Part shown: positions 20,601-29,338 of the stretch, in pieces
Numbering within the stretch: the first letter of the stretch is position 1
Layout of the letters: each line of letters starts with the position of its first letter
Assembly: GCF_037975245.1 (NCBI RefSeq)
Contig: NC_092570.1
Coordinates: 13,466,501-13,530,500 of the forward strand
Direction of reading: 5' to 3'
DNA length: 64,000 bases
Source of the DNA: Apostichopus japonicus
Taxonomy: Eukaryota; Echinodermata; Holothuroidea; Aspidochirotida; Stichopodidae
Made by a program: the position numbers and the translations under genes
The notes under the pieces: model-generated
The model's input: only the letters and a program-made list of their open reading frames with translations
The model's database searches: none
What the model was told of the DNA's origin: nothing

Positions 20601-20866
20601 TGTTGCATATCACTTCAATCTCCAAAATCATTCAAACGATTTGCTGTCCCAGATAAACCAAAACAATTTCTTGGCAATTACGACGTAATCCGATTAAAAT
20701 AATCCGACACGGATTAAAATAATCTGATTTTCAAAAACATCTGCTAAATCCAGCAGAAATCAGTAAGACTTCACAACCAATTTCCTGCTACTCCTTGTCA
20801 CTTTCGGTGATCATGCACTGAAGAAGAGCTAGTTTTGCTCGAATGCTCTGCAAAACAGTTACTATG
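20601..20866 (+). mobile_element. Penelope-like element 3'-end remnant
   Basis: The sequence matches the second Penelope-like element of this window (about 28717-29130) over several blocks, including TCACTTCAATCTCCAAAATC, two ATTAAAATAATCCGA-type repeats, CAGCAGAAATCAGTAAG and the hammerhead region. Relative to that copy it has lost about 110 bp after CATTCAA, so the endonuclease frame is destroyed. It sits directly downstream of a (TA)n tract. Confidence 0.8.
20806..20860 (+). ncRNA. decayed hammerhead ribozyme motif
   Basis: The core CTGAAGA (20818-20824), stem II GAGC/GCTC (20826-20829 and 20837-20840) and stem I TGCA/TGCA are kept. The second core half reads GAAT where GAAA is needed (T at 20844), which should abolish cleavage. 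The intact counterpart is at 29082-29134. Confidence 0.65.
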
Positions 20867-22050
20867 CAAGTTATTATACAAGTACGATAAATGTACCTCG
20901 TAGTGTAGTTCATAACGGGGAGGTATCACCGTTATCAAGAAAGAGATCATTGTAACATTACGAAGCCTTCTTACTTTAGTTTACGTCGGTGTTTATGTAA
21001 CCGTATACGTAATGACAATACCATCATCAAACGATATTAACACACACCATGAAACTTACCTAACGCCAAAATTAAACCTTTCTCTCACTCCCTCTCTTTC
21101 CCTCTCTCTGAAAACGAAAAAATCGTGATAAATATGAGATATGTTGTCCTTAATACCATCCTTTAAAAGAACACGAGATCCATATTTTTTTTCAAAGTTT
21201 ATATACACATAAGAAACGCACCGCAAAATCAGTGAACAATTGAAGTTCTTCTGTAGGTGTGTGCAGTATTCGATCCATAAAGATACACTGCTATCCTTGG
21301 TGGACGATAGATATCGAGACGTGTATATATGTATATAACAGTGTTAATATATTACATGGCGTTCGTGATTACAGTTATTAAGGTGTCGAATGCTGACTGT
21401 GTACACACGGTAGAAACCAATAAAGAGAGAGACAATCTTTTAGGCTCCGTATCTAGGTCTGGTCTTGAGTTATCTGTTGCGTAACTACATGTGGTGGATA
21501 GGAGTTGCGAAGGTTGACCAGTGTTAGAAAAGTCTAGCGCGGCGGCAGTAAGAAGGATAGCCAGAGCCTACAATTAGGATTAACTAGTGAGTTAATTAAG
21601 CGCCGTTATTACCGAGAGAATACATGACAGGATTAACTCCCCCAACTGCCCGAAAAAAATGTTCTCACCTTGCAGGGGTAGGTTAAAGGGATGGTTAGGG
21701 CTGGTGAAAAGGGGTTGGGGAAATGTGAGGTTCATCTATGATTGTGTTGTGAAAGTAAATCTGCAGAGGTTGAGCAGCATAATGTGGAATTGAAAGATGT
21801 CTTGAGGCTATCAATATCCTTCTATCCATATATGCCGGAGAGTTAAATAATGATCACTAGTTCAACTAGCTTTTGGGTTTCATTCTTAATGCAGTTACTT
21901 TCACCGAGACACTCTATTTTCTAATTCAACAATCTTAATTAATACAGGAATAATGAGTTAAAGGGGTATAGATACAAGCAGGAAAACATACTTTTGAATG
22001 TTTTCTTAACTGTTTTGTACGCTTATGCTAAAAGTGTGGGTCTATCTATA
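20867..22050. other. intergenic DNA, possible old LTR debris
   Basis: No gene was recognised. CCAATAAAGAGAG near 21420 followed by TGTGGTGGATAGGAG near 21490 resembles the end of an LTR plus a primer site. No paired LTR or coding region was found. Confidence 0.4.
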
Positions 22051-22147
22051 TTAGTTTAGTTTAGTAGAAAAAAGGATCAGGAGGGACACTTAAGTCCCCA
22101 TCAAGGACCCTATAAAGAGAGGGAAAAAAAACTGAAGACACAAACAC

Positions 22148-24178
22148 TCAGACCCGATTGCAATGCTTAAAGTGCTTGTCCAAAGCATTCTTAAACCCAT
22201 TGACACTACTTGCAAGTACAACTTTCTCAGGCAAACTATTCCACTCATTCACAACCCTATTAGAAAAAAAGTTATGCCGAATATTAATCCTACTATGCGA
22301 CTTTTGAAGTTTAAGACAATGACCTCTAGTACAACTACTGTTTGCAAACATGAAAAAGTCGGTAAAGGATAAATTGTCGAAACCATACACAATCTTGAAA
22401 ACCTGGATCAAGTCCCCACGTAACCTCCTAAGCTCCAGTGTGGTGAGATTCAACAGTTGTAACCGCCTATAATAAGGAACCCTCTTTAAGGAACTAATCA
22501 TCCTAGTAGCCCTCCTCTGGACCTTTTCAAGTACTTCCTTATCCTTAGCAAAATAAGGGTTCCAAGCCTGCACAGCATACTCCAGATGAGGCCTAACCAA
22601 CTGCTTATAAAGCCTAACTACGATGTCCTCTTTCAGAAAACTGAAGTTCCTCTTGATCATACCTAAAACCCTATTACCTCTTTTAGCAGCTTCAAGACAA
22701 TGTTTGGAAGGTTGCAGAGACGAGTCAATGTAGATACCTAGGTCTCTTTCAACAGAGACCTCCTGTAACTCCACACCATTTAGATTGTATGTAAACTTTT
22801 GGTTACTACTACCAATGTGCATTACCTTACATTTATCAATATTAAAAAGCATTTGCCACCCCTGAGACCAGGAAAAAATCTTATCTAAATCCGCTTGAAA
22901 TTTCTCAGAATCGCTTTTGGAAGAGACCTCAGAATACAATTTGGTGTCATCAGCAAACTTCTTAGCTGTACACAAAATATCTCCGTCGATGTCATTTATA
23001 TAGGCAACAAACAACAGGGGACCTAATACAGACCCTTGTGGAACCCCACTAGTAACGTTCTGCCAAGAAGAAGCACAGCCATTAATTACCACCCTCTGTT
23101 CCCTATTACCAAGCCAATTCCCGATCCAAGACAGTAAATTCCCTATGACACCCATGCTCTTCAGCCTAAGTAAAAGACGCTGGTGGGGAACTTTATCAAA
23201 GGCCTTCTGGAAATCCAGGAACACAACATCTACAGACATCTGCCTATTTAGTGAGCTTGTTACATCTTCCATAAACTCAAGGATATTAGTGAGACAAGAC
23301 CTTTTTTGACAAAAGCCATGCTGAGACTCTCTGATCAAAGACTGACTGCTGAAGTGACAGACCAAAGACTTTTTAACAATAGACTCCATGACCTTACAAA
23401 CTACACTAGTGAGACTAACGGGCCTATAATTACAGGGCTTAGTCTTATCACCCTTCTTGAAAATTGGGGTAATATTAGCACATCTCCAGTCCCTAGGAAC
23501 ATAACCTTCATCCATAAATTTACTAAAAATCAACGAGAGTGGAACGCAGAAATAGTGTGCAAAAGTCTTCAACAAATACGGATGGATTGCATCCGGTCCA
23601 GAAGCTTTAGAAACATTTAGACGAAGCAGCTCCTTTAAGACAACGTCATCCGAAAATAAGACCGTATCCAGTTTAGGCCTATCACTGCCCCCCTGAAAAT
23701 CTGGAATACTACTCGTATCTTCCCTTGTGAAAACCGACACAAAATAGTCGTTCAAAAGATCTGCAAGATCCTGACTATCAGTAACTATCTTATCAGCCTG
23801 TGGTGCCCTAAGGGAAACAATTGCATCTTTAACTTTCTGCTTAGACCTGACATAAGAAAAGAAGGCCTTTGGGTTATCCATAATTTTTAGGGCGATGCTT
23901 TTTTCGAAATTCAATTTTGCATCAGAGACTAAGCATTCTACTTTCAGCTGATGAATTTTAAACTTGGCCAAAAGAGATTCAGATTTAGTCCTCCTAAACA
24001 ACTTCCACATTCTACGTTTTTGCCTAATTGCACATCTAACTTTCTTATTCATCCAGTGAGGCATACTGCTTTTACGACGACGATTCTTCCACGGAACATG
24101 ATTTTCCATAATGACCTTTAATTTATCAGCAAAACAAATCCAAGACTGAGAAGCACTCATATCACTAAACAAATTAAT
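22148..24178 (-). CDS. CR1-type LINE ORF2, C-terminal part: reverse transcriptase
   Basis: It continues the endonuclease frame directly after the TAG. RT motifs are in order: a region with NYRPVSLTSVVCKVMES, FLDFQKAFDKVPH (catalytic Asp), SGVPQGSVLGPLLF and KFADDTKLY (FADD box, plus-strand 22945-22956). A CR1-typical C-terminus ends CNRV. The frame is otherwise open for about 675 codons, so with the endonuclease part ORF2 would be about 981 residues, normal for CR1. No ATG is needed at the start, because translation should come from 25096. Confidence 0.9.
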   Translation of the reverse strand: MNLFSDMSASQSWICFADKLKVIMENHVPWKNRRRKSSMPHWMNKKVRCAIRQKRRMWKLFRRTKSESLLAKFKIHQLKVECLVSDAKLNFEKSIALKIMDNPKAFFSYVRSKQKVKDAIVSLRAPQADKIVTDSQDLADLLNDYFVSVFTREDTSSIPDFQGGSDRPKLDTVLFSDDVVLKELLRLNVSKASGPDAIHPYLLKTFAHYFCVPLSLIFSKFMDEGYVPRDWRCANITPIFKKGDKTKPCNYRPVSLTSVVCKVMESIVKKSLVCHFSSQSLIRESQHGFCQKRSCLTNILEFMEDVTSSLNRQMSVDVVFLDFQKAFDKVPHQRLLLRLKSMGVIGNLLSWIGNWLGNREQRVVINGCASSWQNVTSGVPQGSVLGPLLFVAYINDIDGDILCTAKKFADDTKLYSEVSSKSDSEKFQADLDKIFSWSQGWQMLFNIDKCKVMHIGSSNQKFTYNLNGVELQEVSVERDLGIYIDSSLQPSKHCLEAAKRGNRVLGMIKRNFSFLKEDIVVRLYKQLVRPHLEYAVQAWNPYFAKDKEVLEKVQRRATRMISSLKRVPYYRRLQLLNLTTLELRRLRGDLIQVFKIVYGFDNLSFTDFFMFANSSCTRGHCLKLQKSHSRINIRHNFFSNRVVNEWNSLPEKVVLASSVNGFKNALDKHFKHCNRV

Positions 24179-25096
24179 CTAATCTGTACCCTTTAGTAAA
24201 GTTTCAATTGCCTCTGTATCTGATCTCGAAAAATCAGGGACTTTTTCCTTGCTAATAGAACTTACGACCTTACAAACAACATCAAAAGCTAGTATATCAT
24301 GATCACTAGTTCCTAGTTTTCCTAGACCGGTCAAATCAACAACATTGCTTGGATTAGAACTCAAAACAAGATCCAGGATGTTATCCCCCCTAGTAGGGAA
24401 AGTAACATGTTGATGTAAAAAGCAATCTTGCACAACATCTAGAAAATTACTACCTTTCCTACTACTAGAACCATCTATCCAATTAATGTCAGGAAAATTA
24501 AAGTCGCCCATTATAACAACATCACCTTTAGCAGCCTTTCTAATTGAATCAAACAGCACGACATCATTATCATCGCTGCTGTTAGGAGAGCGGTAAACAA
24601 CACCTACAGTGATAACGTCCCTGGACCTTTTGGAGTTGTTTGTGGACAACTCGCACCAGACAGAATTAACAAAAGACCCTTGCAACTGAGATTTCTCAAC
24701 ACTTACAATGTCATCCCTAACATACAGTAACACTCCCCCACCAACCCCATTATGAGTATCCCTTCTGTCCTGACGATACACAACATACCCCGGGTGAGAA
24801 ACCTCGGCACTATCAATGTCCTCCCTTAACCAAGACTCGGTGATACCAAACACATCCGGTTTCAGATCCTCGAGAAGCACAGTAAATTCAGCAAAATTTT
24901 TACGAATACTTCTAGCATTGGTAAAGACAATCTTCAGCCTATCCCTGAAACTACGTACATTAGCATGCCTCCTAAAGTTAGAACTATGACTATCACTTAT
25001 TTTGCTCTCAAAACGCCTATAATCGCCTCCACTAGGAACATAATCCTTATCCAAACTAATTCCTGACTTCATCGCCCCCCAATTTAGTTTAAACAT
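24179..25096 (-). CDS. CR1-type LINE ORF2, N-terminal part: APE-type endonuclease
   Basis: This 305-codon segment has the apurinic/apyrimidinic-type endonuclease pattern: TNARSIRKN at the start of the domain, GITESW (catalytic Glu), VYRSPN, GDFNFPDINW (Asp/Asn) and a terminal TSDHDIL (Asp-His). It nicks target DNA to prime reverse transcription. The frame ends in TAG at 24179-24181, but the next codons in the same frame run straight into the reverse transcriptase. This is therefore one ORF2 broken by a single nonsense codon, not two genes. Read-through or a sequencing error cannot be excluded. Confidence 0.88.
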   Translation of the reverse strand: MFKLNWGAMKSGISLDKDYVPSGGDYRRFESKISDSHSSNFRRHANVRSFRDRLKIVFTNARSIRKNFAEFTVLLEDLKPDVFGITESWLREDIDSAEVSHPGYVVYRQDRRDTHNGVGGGVLLYVRDDIVSVEKSQLQGSFVNSVWCELSTNNSKRSRDVITVGVVYRSPNSSDDNDVVLFDSIRKAAKGDVVIMGDFNFPDINWIDGSSSRKGSNFLDVVQDCFLHQHVTFPTRGDNILDLVLSSNPSNVVDLTGLGKLGTSDHDILAFDVVCKVVSSISKEKVPDFSRSDTEAIETLLKGTD

Positions 25097-26019
25097 AGCT
25101 GTTCAACAGAGTAATTCACCATCCTACCAAACAACGAGGCCCCAGTATTAGCTAAGTGCAAACCATCCCTGGCGAACAGATCCCTTCTACCCTGGAAAGA
25201 TGACCACATGTCAACAAATGTGAAGCCGAAGTCGGCACACAAACTATACAATAAACCATTCAAAGTTACAATCTTTTCTGACAGAACCTTGCTGTCAAAT
25301 CTTGGCAACAAACTGCATATGACAACTTTAGCCCGAGTTGATGCTAGTCGACACATCAATTCGTGGTACCTAGACTGAATAATGTTTTGCGACTCCTTCT
25401 GCACATTGTTAGTGCCTACCTGGACTACAACCACCTCCTCATCTGACACGATTTTGTTTACCCTGTTACTGACATCCTGGATTTTAGCACCTGGCAAACA
25501 TACCCTGACCCTTTTTGCTTTATCCGCCCTGCAGAACTCTCGGTCTACATACCGTACTAATGAATCCCCACACAATACCATTCTTCCTTTCGACTTCTCC
25601 TGTCCCCACTTACCGCTGTTTACAACCACACTACCATCTCCTATCACATCACAATCACCACGCACTTCGTCCACTACTAGCCACTCACTATTTCCCTCCT
25701 GGGAGACTTCATTCCCATCATCAACATCACGCAACTCCTCCACAGGTAACACGTCAAAACCATTACAAGTTGGAACAACCTCGCAACAATCCCTTTCAGC
25801 AACTGCACTACTCACAGCCCTACTATTCCCGACTTCCGTCCAGACACAACTACAGCTTTTCAATAGCTCCTCTAATTCCTTAAGTTTCACACACTTATCG
25901 CAAACAAACACAATAGCTTCACTAGATGCTGATTTAAAATCACATTCCAAGCCAGAAATCTCAAACTCAATCCACATATTACACGCATCACAGCAGACTA
26001 AACGATCAGGCACAGCCAT
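25084..26019 (-). CDS. CR1-type LINE ORF1: PHD-like zinc motif plus SGNH esterase
   Basis: The 311-residue protein starts with Cys pairs (CCDAC near residue 9, CDKC near residue 40) that resemble the PHD-type zinc finger of CR1 ORF1 proteins. The second half has the SGNH/GDSL esterase signature: GDSL (block I, nucleophile Ser), VGTNN (block III) and DGLHL (block V, catalytic Asp-His). In CR1 elements this protein binds nucleic acid and lipid/ester substrates as part of the retrotransposition particle, though the exact role is unsettled. The ATG at 26019 is followed by an uninterrupted frame. The stop TAA overlaps the ORF2 start by 13 bases (ATG at 25096), an arrangement suited to reinitiation. 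Confidence 0.88.
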   Translation of the reverse strand: MAVPDRLVCCDACNMWIEFEISGLECDFKSASSEAIVFVCDKCVKLKELEELLKSCSCVWTEVGNSRAVSSAVAERDCCEVVPTCNGFDVLPVEELRDVDDGNEVSQEGNSEWLVVDEVRGDCDVIGDGSVVVNSGKWGQEKSKGRMVLCGDSLVRYVDREFCRADKAKRVRVCLPGAKIQDVSNRVNKIVSDEEVVVVQVGTNNVQKESQNIIQSRYHELMCRLASTRAKVVICSLLPRFDSKVLSEKIVTLNGLLYSLCADFGFTFVDMWSSFQGRRDLFARDGLHLANTGASLFGRMVNYSVEQLCLN

Positions 26020-26081
26020 AACGAAAATACTAAGTCAAAGAAAAAAAAAACAGCGTACACAGAAAATCGAACACACGACGG

Positions 26082-26700
26082 GCAGCTTAGGCTAACAGAG
26101 ACTGTACACTGAACGATAGGATACAATGACGCTACAGACCTAAAACCACGGACAGAACTGAAACAAGACAAAAACAGCTCACATTGAACACAATAACATG
26201 CAGAATGAAAGATACAGACAATAAATAACGAATACACTAAGGCACAGAAAACCCACGAACACAGAAAATCGATACTCACGATTAGCAGCTTAGGCTTAAC
26301 AGAGACAATATACTGAACGATAGGATACACTGACGTTACAGACCTAAAACAACGGACAGCACTGAAACAAGACAAAAACAGCTCACATTGAACACAAAAA
26401 CATGCAGAATGAAAGTTACAGACAATAAATAACGAATACACTAAGGCACAGAAAAACCCGCGAACGCGGAAAAACGATACTCACGATTAGCAGCTTAGGC
26501 TCAACATAGACTATACACTGTACGATAGGGTACACTGACGCTACAGACCTTAAACCACGGACAGCACCGACACAAGACAAAAAACAGCACAGATTGAACA
26601 AAAAAATATGCAGAATGACAGGAACAGACAAAAATAACTCCAAATAAACAACAAAACGAATCACAAGGTGTTTGATAAAAAAAAAACGATCCCAAAAATC
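26082..26700 (-). repeat. 5' region tandem monomers of the CR1-type LINE, about 204 bp each
   Basis: GCAGCTTAGGCT recurs at 26082, 26285 and 26490, giving periods of 203 and 205 bp. The units align along most of their length, including ATACACTGACGCTACAGACC-like and ACGAATACACTAAGGCACAG-like segments. The third unit is most diverged and its outer end is unclear. Position upstream of ORF1 suggests promoter monomers, by analogy with rodent L1. That function is inference. Confidence 0.85.
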
Positions 26701-26759
26701 CCAAAAATGAACGAAATGCAAGAGCACCGAAAAAGTACGTGTATACGCTTCAACGACCA

Positions 26760-26822
26760 AAGCTAGTTGATCACCATTAACAAGAATAATTGATGACCAT
26801 TAACAAGAATAATTAGTTTGCC
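26760..26822 (+). repeat. short tandem duplication next to the LINE 5' end
   Basis: GATCACCATTAACAAGAATAATT is followed at once by the close copy GATGACCATTAACAAGAATAATT. It marks the flank of the LINE. Confidence 0.7.
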
Positions 26823-26896
26823 TTTTTTGATCAAATTGGTTATAGGACTGATGTTACTGTTGTCTTCCTGTGCCCAACTTGGAGTAGCTGGATGAC

Positions 26897-27114
<218 letters not shown>

Positions 27115-27177
27115 GAGAAAACCAGAGAAATAACATATGACTCATAATTGACAAATAAGGAGTAAGTTTTAGAAAAT

Positions 27178-27220
27178 ATATTGGAATTTTCGGTCCCCCT
27201 GGGAACTTCGTCAGCAATAC
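27178..27220 (-). ncRNA. hammerhead ribozyme (Penelope-like, left arm)
   Basis: Mirror copy of the motif at 28181-28223. It has core CTGACGA, stem II GTTCC/GGGAC, GAAA, a palindromic stem III AATT followed by the cleavage-site C, and stem I GTATTG pairing with CAATAT. One extra A lies between the core and stem II, as in the other Penelope-like motif here. Confidence 0.75.
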
Positions 27221-27354
27221 TTGGCAGTCGAATGAGAAGTACAAAATGTGACACAATGAAAGTATGACGCTAGATAAGTGTAAGTTGCAATGATGGAATT
27301 AAAACCAAATAAACCATGACTATACAGGAAGCGGATTAAGGAGCAAAGAACGGA

Positions 27355-27614
27355 TTACATATGCTTGTAGAACTGGTAGTTGTTAAGGGGTCCCAAGTCT
27401 TTGTTGAGGCCGGTGATGTGAGACTTAATACGAAAGATCCAATCGATTTCTTTACGTTTACGTTCAGTAGTTGATTTGAAGTTCGAGGCAATTAAAATAC
27501 ATTTTAGGTTTTTTAGAGAATGACCATGAAGATTGAAATGTTCGGACACTGGGAATCCTGCAAAATTATCACGAATAGATTTTTTGTGATTATTAAAACG
27601 TAAGCGGAATCGGG
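27355..27614 (-). pseudogene. partial GIY-YIG endonuclease frame (left arm)
   Basis: Translated on minus, it repeats the plus-strand protein from RFRLRFNNHKKSIRDNF through GLNKDLGPLNNY. It lacks the N-terminal GIY-YIG core residues, because the arm begins inside the domain. The open frame runs on past 27614 into the spacer hairpin without homology. A 2-bp difference changes the last residues relative to the right arm. Confidence 0.75.
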
Positions 27615-27650
27615 GTAATATGGGGGCCAAATATGCCCCCATATTACCCC
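27612..27650. repeat. perfect 16-bp hairpin in the inversion spacer
   Basis: GGGGTAATATGGGGGC (27612-27627) and its exact reverse complement (27635-27650) are separated by 7 bases. It lies at the junction between the inverted arm and the forward element. Confidence 0.88.
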
Positions 27651-27657
27651 AGGCACC

Positions 27658-28065
27658 GTGGTCAAGATTCCCAATGTTGACTTTAGTCTTAGACCCCCTT
27701 CCCTCTCTTGTGATTCTATTAATGTTATTTACATTTTCTATTGTGTACTTTGCAAAGAGGGCAATTATGTAGGTGAAACAGGCTCCCGATTCCGCTTACG
27801 TTTTAATAATCACAAAAAATCTATTCGTGATAATTTTGCAGGATTCCCAGTGTCCGAACATTTCAATCTTCATGGTCATTCTCTAAAAAACCTAAAATGT
27901 ATTTTAATTGCCTCGAACTTCAAATCAACTACTGAACGTAAACGTAAAGAAATCGATTGGATCTTTCGTATTAAGTCTCACATCACCGGCCTCAACAAAG
28001 ACTTGGGACCCCTTAACAACTATACCAGTTCTACAAGCATATGTAATCCGTTCTTTGCTCCTTAA
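27658..28065 (+). CDS. GIY-YIG endonuclease domain of a Penelope-like element, partial
   Basis: The 135-residue frame has the GIY-YIG-type core: NVIYIFYCVLC (first beta strand, Cys pair as in Penelope-like proteins), YVGETGSRFRLRFNNH (YIG-equivalent, catalytic Arg region), and a following SEHFNLHGHS with the His and a downstream Glu. In Penelope-like elements this domain follows the RT and makes the nick that primes integration. The upstream RT is missing, so the fragment cannot act alone. A 2-bp insertion relative to the left arm alters the C-terminus after LNNY. Confidence 0.82.
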   Translation: MVKIPNVDFSLRPPSLSCDSINVIYIFYCVLCKEGNYVGETGSRFRLRFNNHKKSIRDNFAGFPVSEHFNLHGHSLKNLKCILIASNFKSTTERKRKEIDWIFRIKSHITGLNKDLGPLNNYTSSTSICNPFFAP

Positions 28066-28180
28066 TCCGCTTCCTGTATAGTCATGGTTTATTTGGTTTT
28101 AATTCCATCATTGCAACTTACACTTATCTAGCGTCATACTTTCATTGTGTCACATTTTGTACTTCTCATTCGACTGCCAA

Positions 28181-28223
28181 GTATTGCTGACGAAGTTCCC
28201 AGGGGGACCGAAAATTCCAATAT
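28181..28223 (+). ncRNA. hammerhead ribozyme (Penelope-like element 1)
   Basis: Core CTGACGA (28187-28193) and GAAA (28210-28213). Stem II is GTTCC/GGGAC (28195-28199 with 28204-28208). Stem I is GTATTG/CAATAT (28181-28186 with 28218-28223). Stem III is the self-complementary AATT (28213-28216), followed by the cleavage-site C at 28217. Such a short palindromic stem III is expected for hammerheads that work as dimers, as reported for Penelope-like elements. One unpaired A precedes stem II. Confidence 0.78.
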
Positions 28224-28324
28224 ATTTTCTAAAACTTACTCCTTATTTGTCAATTATGAGTCATATCTTATTTCTCTGGTTTTCTCTAATAATATTTTCT
28301 TTTGGAGTAAACGTGGATTTTCGT

Positions 28325-28519
<195 letters not shown>

Positions 28520-28522
28520 TAA

Positions 28523-28936
28523 GTGATTGGAAGTAAAACAGCCAATGTTTGGTTCCAAATTCGGCACAAAATTAACTGCCTATCCAAAAATGTCATTTAC
28601 CTCATCTACTGCAATATTTGTAACTTACAATACATTGGAGAGTCAAAAAACACTCTTAGAATGAGAATGACACAACATAGATCGGCGATCAAAACAAAAA
28701 AGATCTACCAACCTGTTGCAAATCACTTCAATCTCCAAAATCATTCAATTGAGAATTTGCGTGTTATTGCCATTGACCAGAACGATTCTTGGACAGATAA
28801 ATCTAGGAAAGCGAAAGAAAATTTCTGGGAACTAAACCTAAAGACCACGGCACCATTCGGTTTAAACATCAGAAACGATTTGCCGTCCCAGATAAACCAA
28901 AACAATTCCTTTACAATTACGACGGAATCGGATTAA
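28523..28936 (+). CDS. GIY-YIG endonuclease domain of a second Penelope-like element, partial
   Basis: The 137-residue frame has [19 protein letters not shown], which carries the GIY-like strand, a Cys pair and the YIG triad, then [12 protein letters not shown] (catalytic Arg and His) and [10 protein letters not shown]. This is the Penelope-like GIY-YIG domain. The first residues come from the inverted 36-bp end, so the displayed start is not natural. The upstream RT is absent. Confidence 0.82.
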   Translation: MIGSKTANVWFQIRHKINCLSKNVIYLIYCNICNLQYIGESKNTLRMRMTQHRSAIKTKKIYQPVANHFNLQNHSIENLRVIAIDQNDSWTDKSRKAKENFWELNLKTTAPFGLNIRNDLPSQINQNNSFTITTESD

Positions 28937-29081
28937 AATAATCCGACGCGGATTAAAATAATCCGAATTTCTAAAACTTCTGCTCAATTCAGCAGAAATC
29001 AGTAAGTCGCTTTGCCCTTACAAGCATGCCGACATCTCCTCTATAAAAGAGTTTCAATTCCTGCTACTCCTTGTCACTTTC

Positions 29082-29134
29082 GGTGATCATGCACTGAAGA
29101 AGAGCTAGTTTTGCTCGAAAGCTCTGCAAAAACC
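29082..29134 (+). ncRNA. hammerhead ribozyme (Penelope-like element 2)
   Basis: Core CTGAAGA (29094-29100) and GAAA (29117-29120). Stem II is GAGC/GCTC (29102-29105 with 29113-29116). Stem III is the palindrome AGCT (29120-29123), then the cleavage-site C at 29124. Stem I is TGCA/TGCA (29090-29093 with 29125-29128), with further GGT/ACC pairing outside an internal loop. One extra A precedes stem II. A decayed relative is at 20806. Confidence 0.78.
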
Positions 29135-29246
29135 AAACATTGGCTGTTTTACTTCCAATCACTTACCTAATTCAATTATTGTATCTCACTCGAGATCCAG
29201 CCTTTCTCTAAATGCAGCATAGTTGTTTAACAGTTTTTCCGTTATT

Positions 29247-29248
<2 letters not shown>

Positions 29249-29335
<87 letters not shown>
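29249..29335. repeat. (TA)n microsatellite
   Basis: About 43 TA dinucleotides. Confidence 0.96.

Positions 29336-29338
<3 letters not shown>

Larger units (their letters stand above)
22051..26760 (-). mobile_element. CR1-type LINE, nearly full length (about 4.7 kb)
   Basis: On the minus strand the order is: repeated 5' region (26760-26082), ORF1 (26019-25084), ORF2 with endonuclease then reverse transcriptase (25096-22148), a short 3' UTR, and a 3' tail of TAAAC repeats ending near 22051. ORF1 with a PHD-like zinc motif plus an SGNH esterase, and ORF2 with an APE-type endonuclease plus RT, is the CR1 group layout. A truncated relative at 55844-56655 has the same 3' UTR and TAAAC tail, which supports the 3' boundary. 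The 5' boundary is approximate. Confidence 0.88.
27658..28290 (+). mobile_element. Penelope-like element 1, 3' part (forward arm)
   Basis: Forward copy with a GIY-YIG endonuclease frame (27658-28065), a noncoding tail and a hammerhead ribozyme. The reverse transcriptase part is absent, so this is a 5'-truncated copy. The segment 27785-28290 is duplicated in inverted form at 27109-27614. It is followed by a (TA)n tract after about 35 bp. Confidence 0.85.

Noticed and set aside
21360-21520. Solo LTR with primer site of another retrotransposon
   Set aside because: Only a weak AATAAA and a TGGTGGATAGGAG phrase are seen; no second LTR, duplication or coding region.
25382-26095. Plus-strand Ser/Thr-rich frame of 237 codons
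   Set aside because: It is the antisense shadow of the CR1 ORF1, which has clear esterase and zinc motifs on the minus strand.
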